This document shows, one piece after another, positions 57,331 through 64,000 of a DNA stretch of 64,000 bases. The stretch is from NCBI RefSeq assembly GCF_001625305.1, contig NW_017804131.1:4261032-4325031 (forward strand). The letters are read 5' to 3'. Positions within the stretch are counted from its first letter, which is position 1. Each line of letters starts with the position of its first letter. The position numbers and the translations under genes are program-made. This stretch comes from Branchiostoma belcheri (lineage: Eukaryota > Chordata > Leptocardii > Amphioxiformes > Branchiostomatidae). Below the pieces are notes generated by a model that worked only from the letters and a program-made list of their open reading frames with translations, was not told the origin of the DNA and did not search any database.

Positions 57331-58469
57331 AGGTTGATAGTAAAATGCTGATCACAAAATTCATGTATCAGGAATCCTCTTTGTGTGATACCTCCTCTTT
57401 ACTTGACCAAATACAGTGACGAAATATGATATTGTACCAGTAAATGTTTGTTTCAATATCGCAGTCTCTCCCAAAAGAAAACAAAAAGACATCTTCAACT
57501 GTCACACGTTTTGACATATCTATATGTTGATCTTATCCTAATATGAACTATTAATGTCAATGTCCCTGATTTTTTGTTGTTGTTTCGAAGTAGGAAAATT
57601 GAAATTGATTTTCCTCACTGATGATGTTTCACTGATACCACAATTGCAAGTTTTAAAAGAGGTTTTTGACTTGATCTTCACAACACATTGGACATACCGT
57701 CTACTGTTACAGTTACTGTAGTTAACATTCATCCTAGTACTGGTCTTTGCTGAAACCAATACAAAATTGGTGATGGAGGGAGGCAGTTATGTAAGATATG
57801 ATAGTGAAGTTCACTACACATGGATTTACAAACATGTTCAACTTGTCTACGTCAGAAAAAATACTGTTCTGGCCAGAATGGCATGTCTTGGGAAGGGACG
57901 GAAAAACAATCAATATCATCATAAAACAGGAAAAATGATATCTCCTAATGTTATTGGGTATGACAACAACAAAAAATGATTACTTTTCTTCTATCAAACA
58001 ATCGTAAGTTTCTTCGTTTGTCTTCAAAAATGAACTGGACAACAATTACTGTGCACAAAAATGTATGATCAGTCTTGCAAATACATATTAGTTTCTGGCA
58101 GTTATTGAAAAATTCACACTTGAACCAATAAAGTTTTCAAGACTTCTCATAAAAATAAGCATGCAGCAAGTACATATTCTATGAATGAAGCTTTAACTTA
58201 GAATAGAATTCATCAAGTCATCTGCATCTTTACACATATACACAGTGAATTGCAACTACTTCCTTTGTCCTAACAAAAACATAATGGCTGGTTACACACT
58301 ACCTCTATTGCAGTACTGATCGTCTTCATACATGTAATTAAAATTCTCAGTCTTTCACTTAGATTGAACATGTACCGTAGAGCCTATCTTAGCCGGTGCT
58401 GTTTCTTTAACTGTAACTGAGTGGGTCTATCATCATTCTTCACAGATTAAGGGATATTTCTGTAAGGTT
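57331..58469. other. Gap between convergent genes
   Basis: No coding exon is supported. It lies between the poly-A signal of the secreted-protein gene and the stop codon of the minus-strand Pro/Gln-rich gene, and presumably holds the latter's 3' UTR. Confidence 0.5.
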
Positions 58470-61400
58470 TTACTCCTGAGGAGGGACTCCAAACTTCACA
58501 GCTAACTTTATTTGTGGTTTTCTTCTTTCCGAAGCTTTCTTGACTTGTTTCTCTTTGTTTTCCTCTTCTGCCGTTTCACTACCTCCCTCATTTAACGCTT
58601 CATTTTCCGTCATCTTTGCTACACTCTTTTCATCATTTCCTAAGCTGGCCTGTCCTTGTTCTGCTTCTGTTGGAGGGTTTCTCTCCTGTTCTAGTTTGTT
58701 GGCTTCTCTGACTTTGTTGATGGTTGCTTCCAGCTCTTCTGTCCATGCTTGTTGCTGGTCTGGTGTGGGGCCTGGCATGTTGGGCAGCTGGCTGAAATCC
58801 CGGGTGACTTCGTCCTTAGACTTTTGTGGCGTGGTCTGTCTTGTTACCTGTGTAATTGAAGACAGAAAATACTAGCATTACCCTTAGACAGAACATTCTA
58901 GTCAAGGAAAGTTACAACACTGAAAGGTTACTTTGTGCCAAGCATGTCTAACTTCACAGATATCAAGTCAAGATGTTGATTGCTGTAAATAATTTTATAT
59001 TCACTGTAGCAAAATTTTGTGGTCTGACAAAAATGGACATGTTGCGGAACTATACGTTTGTAGTGATGTCAGGTGCAGAAGAAGGAAAGTCAGTTAATTT
59101 TTGCGATAATGATAAAGTACAGATGTGACCATGAAAACCGTGAATTTAAAAGTACAGTACTGCAAATACTAAGTGATTTATAGTATTTTCTAACAACCAC
59201 AGTTCTTACCTGTAAAGGCACAAATGGGTTGTTCTTGAGAAGACCGTGTGTTGAAGTGGGACACCCTGGCTGAGGACTGAGTTGGGACGGTCCGACAAAG
59301 CCGGGTGACGGCATGTTGTACTGTGGCTGGCCGGAGAAAGGACGGGCCTGTACCATTCCTGGGAAGGGGTGTGAGCCAGGCATCATTGGAGCCCTGTTAG
59401 GGAAACCTGGAGAAAAAGAAGAAAAAACACTTGTCAATGAAGCCTGCATCAGCTCACTTATCTCAATGATCTCCATGTCTATAGGTATCTAAGAGACTAC
59501 GATGTCAATGACATTAACATTAGTGGCACTAGTGACTGCCATTCCAAACATAATTCAACGTTATTGGGTGGGTCAGCTACTCTCTCCTTGCAGCTAACAA
59601 TTGGTGGGGCTGAATTGCAAGGGTCTGGAGCGGCTGCCATTCGGCGCTAAGTCGGGTGACCTCAATACGACCACAGGTGCGGCCATAAGACTTTAAGGTT
59701 TGAACCACTCACACCAGGAAGGACCCTGCTCTTTTAGGTGACTATGTTGGGTTCTTTAAGGTGCTCAAGGTGTGGCTCTCCATCAGTTAGGTTCCATCCT
59801 TGAGACATGGGCTACGAAAGCTGCTGAGAATGGATCCCATTGAGTGGGAACCATAACAAACTGACCTGTGGGCCCCCTGGGTGGTGATGCAGCCACCTGA
59901 GGGTTACGCAGCATGGGTCTGCGTGGGGAGAACCCACCCATGGGAGACCCGGGGTGGAAGTTTGGGTGGTTTGGTGCCGGGGACTTGGAGGAGTTCTGGA
60001 AAAAAAAATCATATTTGTTCAGAATAACAAATTACTAATTACTACTCCATCTCTGCATTGTCCTCTATCCCATCCTTTTCGAGAACATTATTGATTACAC
60101 AGCTATTTCCAGGTCTGCAAGATGTTAGCTACAGACAGGAATAACTGACTGAACTTCTGGTTACCTTCTTTTTCAGAAACACAGAATCTATGAATAACAC
60201 TGAGAAAGTTTAAAATTGACATTAATGATTTACACTAAAATCACCCCTTGCCATGCTTGCACTAACTGATGGCTTCTAACAGTAACAAGCATTATATCAA
60301 CTATATATATATATATATATATGCTGGAATACAACGAGCTACGTACCACATGCAGTATTGTGACTGCGGCAGCGCTATCTGCGGCATACTCTTTGGTGGC
60401 ACACGGGGCTCCCTGCAGGGTCAGTCCACTACCCAGTCTCACGGTGCACACCCACATGTTCTACAGGGGGCAGGAAAACTAGTTAGGAAGTCTCCAGGAT
60501 GTTGTACTATTCAGTCTTTATCACTGTTATGGTAACTCTGAATTATGTCATAGTTCTTCCATAATTTCACATTTTCTAACAATTTTGGTACAATTAGTAC
60601 CTATTTAATACATATTTTGTAAGAGTTAGACACTTAAATCATGAAACCATAGCTTAAAGTAAGGCTTATGAAGAAGAAACTCTTCTTCTTTCTTTTCTTC
60701 TTCTTTTATTTTGAGGCAGCCGCCTTCAACTAGCTGAAGACTCTGCTGCCTTTTTGTGGCTAATACGAGATGGGGTTCGCCAGGCCTCCATCCAGGAAAG
60801 TCGTGTCAAGTGCCTTTCCTAAGGGCACAAGATTGGTGACATGACGGGGTTCAAACCCAGGACCTCTTGGTACCGAGCCAACGCTCTGTCGTTACGCCAC
60901 ACGACCCCACATTCCCTAATTGTTCCCTAACAGTTAGACTGATTTTCACTCTAGGGAAACTGTACAGAGAAGTTTAATATGGAGAAGGAAGATAACATTT
61001 TCCAAGCTTGATTGTTGTACCTTTTCAGGGCGATGCTGGTAGTTGGGAGGTCCCATACCGACATTCATACACCACTGGAGCAGCTGGAGGGTGGGCGGGG
61101 CCTGACCCTGGGGACGGACACCCGAGGGTGGGGGCTGGACGGGAGGTCTGGTCCCCAGGGGTGGGGTGTGCTGGAGGGGGGGTCTGACACCAGGGGGCAG
61201 GGGCTGAGGCAGGTGGGGAGGTGGGGGGGTTGAGTATGGGGCGGGGGTGGGGGATGAGGTTGGGTCGAGGGGGGATGGGGGAGGGGACAGACACAACCTG
61301 GACTGGAGCAGCTGCACCTATAGATAATGAACAAGAGAAAAGGAAAACACGTTGGACTAAACGAACGCACTTTCAAAGTAAAAATGTACAAATGGAAAAG

Positions 61401-64000
61401 CAATTCATGTGTATTTTTAGGAACAAATAAGTCTACCATGGTGCATTTTTTTGTACTAACAGCAACTACTGGGCAGTGGAATATTAATTGTTACCAAGTA
61501 AGGTTTCTATTTGCATGCTGGAACAACACAGAAATCAAACTGGCAGTGAGAGCAAACCATTGTAGTAGTGCACAACTGTGGTGGAATGTTGCAAAAACAT
61601 GCTGAAAAACTACATGTACCATCACATACACTTCAACAGTGTACAAACCACCTCAACAGTGCATGCTTAGCACTGTTTTCTTACCCTCAATACAAAAACT
61701 GCAGTGCTACATGTGCGTGTACAAATCAAAAGAAAAGCTTAGACTAATACTAGTATCCCACACCACAACATACCACAGCACGCATATCTGTACCTGTACC
61801 TTTAAACAAAGTGGACACAGCAATAGGCATGCCGTAAGTTGTTGCTGTAGAAGGTGCATTATTAGGTATCACACTGGAGTTTATGGTGCCCTGAGATTGC
61901 TGACCTGCCATCATGAAGGTCTCACCTGCCTTCCCCTGACCAATGTTCAACATCTGACGGATGGCCTCTGTTCCTTCCTGAAAGTTAAAACCATCTTTAA
62001 CAGGGCTTACTCAATTCATACCGGTATTTGCTTTTTCTTTATGTTAAGTATGTCTGCCCCTGGTACAGGTTTTGATTCAAAATTAGTTTGAAAACAAAGC
62101 AAAGATATATTATTTTGCATTTACTACACTTTCTGTACAATGAATGATGATAAAGTATAAAGAAATTTTTAAAAAAGAAATCTTTACCAGGGATTCCAAT
62201 GTTTTTCTTTCAAAATAACTGTTGCCACAACAAAAGTACCATTTGCCAAAAAGCAGTTACTCAAGCAACTGGATATGATTTTGAAAACGTCAGACCTTTC
62301 AGCTAGTATCCACTAGCTTTCGTCAGTGACTGAGAGACCAGAGGGGAAAACAGGTTTATATGCACAACCTATTGATTGATATGCAAATAAAGTGAAGACA
62401 AATTTTTGGAAGTCAAAAAAGGAACAAAAGTCAGACAAGTCAAGACAAGATGATGCAAATTAGTCTGAAAGCTCCTGTTATACAGAACAGAAGCTTAATT
62501 CAGTGGATACTAGCTGAAACGTCTGACGTTTTCAAAATCATATCCAGTTGCTTGAGTAACTGCTTTTTGGCGTATCATATTACCTGGATGTCTAACCTTC
62601 ATCGACGTAAAAGTACCATTTCTTGCCAAATCTCGCTACAGATCAAATGCTACATTAAGTGTGACACAGACATAAATGCTTCTAGTATCTTAAAACGCCG
62701 CTCATACTTACCTGCACAGGCAATGAATCTTAACTGTACCTTTTTCATAGTGTTGGGTGACTTCACATCCCTGACGTAAGTAGTCTGGCTCTCATGGGGG
62801 TTTCCAGAACTCTTTTCTGCCGACAACTGCAGCGATGCCAACAGCCTGGAGAAGTCATCTGACGGCTGGTTGTTTGTGGACAACCCCTGTTGTGAGTCCC
62901 TGGTTTGGATCTGAATTTTTTGCTTGGGGTGGGGGGACTGGTAGAGTTGGGGGGGTTGCTGAGGGTGTGGGGAGGGTTTAGCCACCTGGGTGGGGAGTGG
63001 CTGTCCTGATGGCATGCCTTGGCTCCAGGCTGGAGTGTGCATCGGCAGGGATCTTGCTGCTTGCTCTAAGGTCGGTGCAGAAGTGTCTGGGCCTGGAAAA
63101 TGAACAAAAGGAGTCAGTGTTACCATAGACCACTGTCTATCACAACAAGCCAAGCTTTCTGAATAAGATGTAGAAAACATATCTCAAATAATCCATGCAT
63201 TTTTATGGCAATTTCTGATAAAAACACTGCAAATAAGTAATTGTCAAGGTTGATTTTCAATACATTTGTTTCATGTTTAGGCCATGTTGATTTGATTATA
63301 TGGATGACATCCGCGCGCGCATGAATTTTCGGCCGTTTCCAAAAAAAAATTTTCAACCATACTGTAAATCGTACAAAACAGTTGCAAAATGAGCAAAATG
63401 ATACCATAAGTTACAACAAAAATTAATAAAAACTATACCAATGTCGTAGAATGCCAAAATCAAACGAAAAAAGACGAAAATGTAAAGAAATGAACTTGAA
63501 GACTAGATTATTCGCCAAACCATATTCTGTCCCATTTGCTCAACCCTCATGACCACGTAGATTTCATAATGAAAAGAACTTTTTTTTTTTGCAAAACTTT
63601 TTTTTTATTCGCACGCGCGCATCAGTTTGGGGGCTCCCGGAGGATGTCATCCATATAATCAAATCAACATGGCCTTACAAGCAGGTGTTACACAAGAAGG
63701 GTTTGGACCGTACCACTTGTTGGTGGCTGGGGGGAGTTAGCCTGCTGAAGCTGTTTCCACATGTTGGCAAACTCATCCACATCCTGGGTCTGCAAGAAAT
63801 GCACAAGGAAAATGATTTTCCTTACTTAAAAATTGATACTAGAATTTGACAAGGTAATACAAAACCATGAACAGCTATAAGAGTATTACTTTTGTTAGAA
63901 TTACATCAAATTTTGTTTATTTTGATCCAAACGGCTTTCAAACGGAAATTCAGTTTCTTTGCATTCAATTTTCCAATCAAACTTACCTTCTCTGCACTTC
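58470..64000 (-). CDS. Pro/Gln-rich protein with double-stranded-RNA-binding-like domain, C-terminal part
   Basis: Nine minus-strand exons agree in phase: 64000-63987 (cut), 63789-63714, 63092-62767, 61977-61774, 61317-61021, 60460-60347, 59995-59866, 59406-59212 and 58847-58470. The 5' part lies to the right of the window. In order: DVDEFANMWKQLQQ, a Pro/Gln-rich stretch with DDFSRLLASLQLS, EAIRQMLNIG, a very proline-rich linker, then a dsRBD-like fold. That fold is split over two exons (LQWCMNVGMGPPNYQHRPEK and MWVCTVRLGSG...GAPCATKEYAADSAAAV). More Pro/Gly/Ser-rich sequence follows with NNPFVPLQVTRQ, and an acidic-basic tail ending QIKLAVKFGVPPQE. The layout suggests a cytoplasmic mRNA-handling factor. 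The C-terminal region of XRN1 is one candidate, by general resemblance only. The end of the 63092 exon could be a few bases different. Confidence 0.72.
58985..59166 (+). mobile_element. ACTGTAATTC-family short transposon, degenerate copy
   Basis: TATATTCACTGTAGCAAAAT, GGTCTGACAAAAATGGACAT, GGTGCAGAAGAAGGAAAGTC and CGTGAATTTAAAAGTACAG follow the order of copy 1 at 20037. It lies in an intron of the dsRBD-like gene. Confidence 0.6.
60299..60322. repeat. TA microsatellite
   Basis: (TA)10 or so, just inside the intron next to the exon ending at 60347. Confidence 0.95.
60700..60910 (-). repeat. tRNA-derived SINE, copy 2
   Basis: On the minus strand: GTGTGGCGTAACGACAGAGC, GGTCCTGGGTTTGAACCC, then GTGCCCTTAGGAAAGGCACT and GACACGACTTTCC. 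It shares head and body with the copy at 46165-46398. Confidence 0.75.
62245..62571. mobile_element. Short transposon with about 52-bp terminal inverted repeats
   Basis: The left arm GCCAAAAAGCAGTTACTCAA, continuing to GAAAACGTCAGAC, is inverted in the right arm (GTCTGACGTTTTCAAAATCA to GCTTTTTGGC). An inner pair (AGCTAGTATCCACT / AGTGGATACTAGCT) extends the fold. No clean target duplication was seen. A small relative is at 6812-6916. Confidence 0.82.
63280..63674. mobile_element. Harbinger-like short transposon, TTA target duplication (copy 4)
   Basis: The left end GGCCATGTTGATTTGATTAT, continuing with GGATGACATCC, is inverted at the right end (ATAATCAAATCAACATGGCC). TTA lies at 63277-63279 and 63675-63677. 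Subterminal CGCGCGCAT repeats occur near both ends. Its right end stops 40 bases from the exon at 63714. Confidence 0.85.

Noticed and set aside
61025..61294. Alternative frame in the proline-rich exon (89 codons)
   Set aside because: The frame beginning at 61317 agrees in phase with both neighbouring exons and completes the dsRBD-like domain; the alternative ends in a stop.
1..64000. CRISPR arrays, operons, phage or prokaryotic defence genes
   Set aside because: None seen; gene structure is intron-bearing and eukaryotic throughout.

Overview
The window is eukaryotic genomic DNA from a deuterostome invertebrate, most likely a cephalochordate (amphioxus, Branchiostoma). This is inferred from AT-rich intron-bearing genes, conserved deuterostome gene content (FARSB, CCDC150, SRP RNA), a single-LRRCT Toll-like receptor, an IgGFc-binding-type secreted protein and dense short inverted-repeat transposons in introns. 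Gene models were assembled by hand from reading frames, splice sites and phase agreement.

Layout, left to right. (1) 1-4141, minus: 5' part of a secreted IgGFc-binding-protein-like gene that runs off the left edge. (2) 12896-6551, minus: an eight-exon multi-pass membrane protein with a potassium-channel-like pore loop and an abnormal filter; one intron holds a 1.55-kb inverted-repeat transposon and a 5'-truncated LINE. (3) 13380-24697, plus: complete 18-exon FARSB (phenylalanyl-tRNA synthetase beta), head-to-head with gene 2 across a 483-bp promoter carrying TCTCGCGAGA. FARSB contains a U12-type AT-AC intron and two GC-AG introns. (4) 18536-15291, minus: a two-exon Toll-like receptor nested in FARSB intron 5. 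(5) 26794-31826, plus: a six-exon gene for a 1200-residue protein with a divergent paired-like homeodomain. (6) 48145-32821, minus: complete 29-exon CCDC150 coiled-coil gene, tail-to-tail with the homeobox gene, with a 350-codon reading frame in one intron that may be an alternative first exon. (7) 49460-49163, minus: a 7SL (SRP) RNA gene. (8) 51596-52702, plus: a TATA-driven gene with one coding exon and an unrecognised basic product. (9) 56246-56872, plus: a small secreted cysteine-containing, sequon-rich protein. (10) 64000-58470, minus: 3' part of a Pro/Gln-rich protein with a double-stranded-RNA-binding-like domain.

The genes do not form an operon or one pathway. FARSB and the SRP RNA are housekeeping translation and secretion components. 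The TLR, the IgGFc-binding-like protein and the small glycoprotein are candidate immune or secreted products. Introns and gaps carry at least six families of non-autonomous DNA transposons, several with target duplications readable at base resolution. No CRISPR array, operon or prokaryotic feature was seen.
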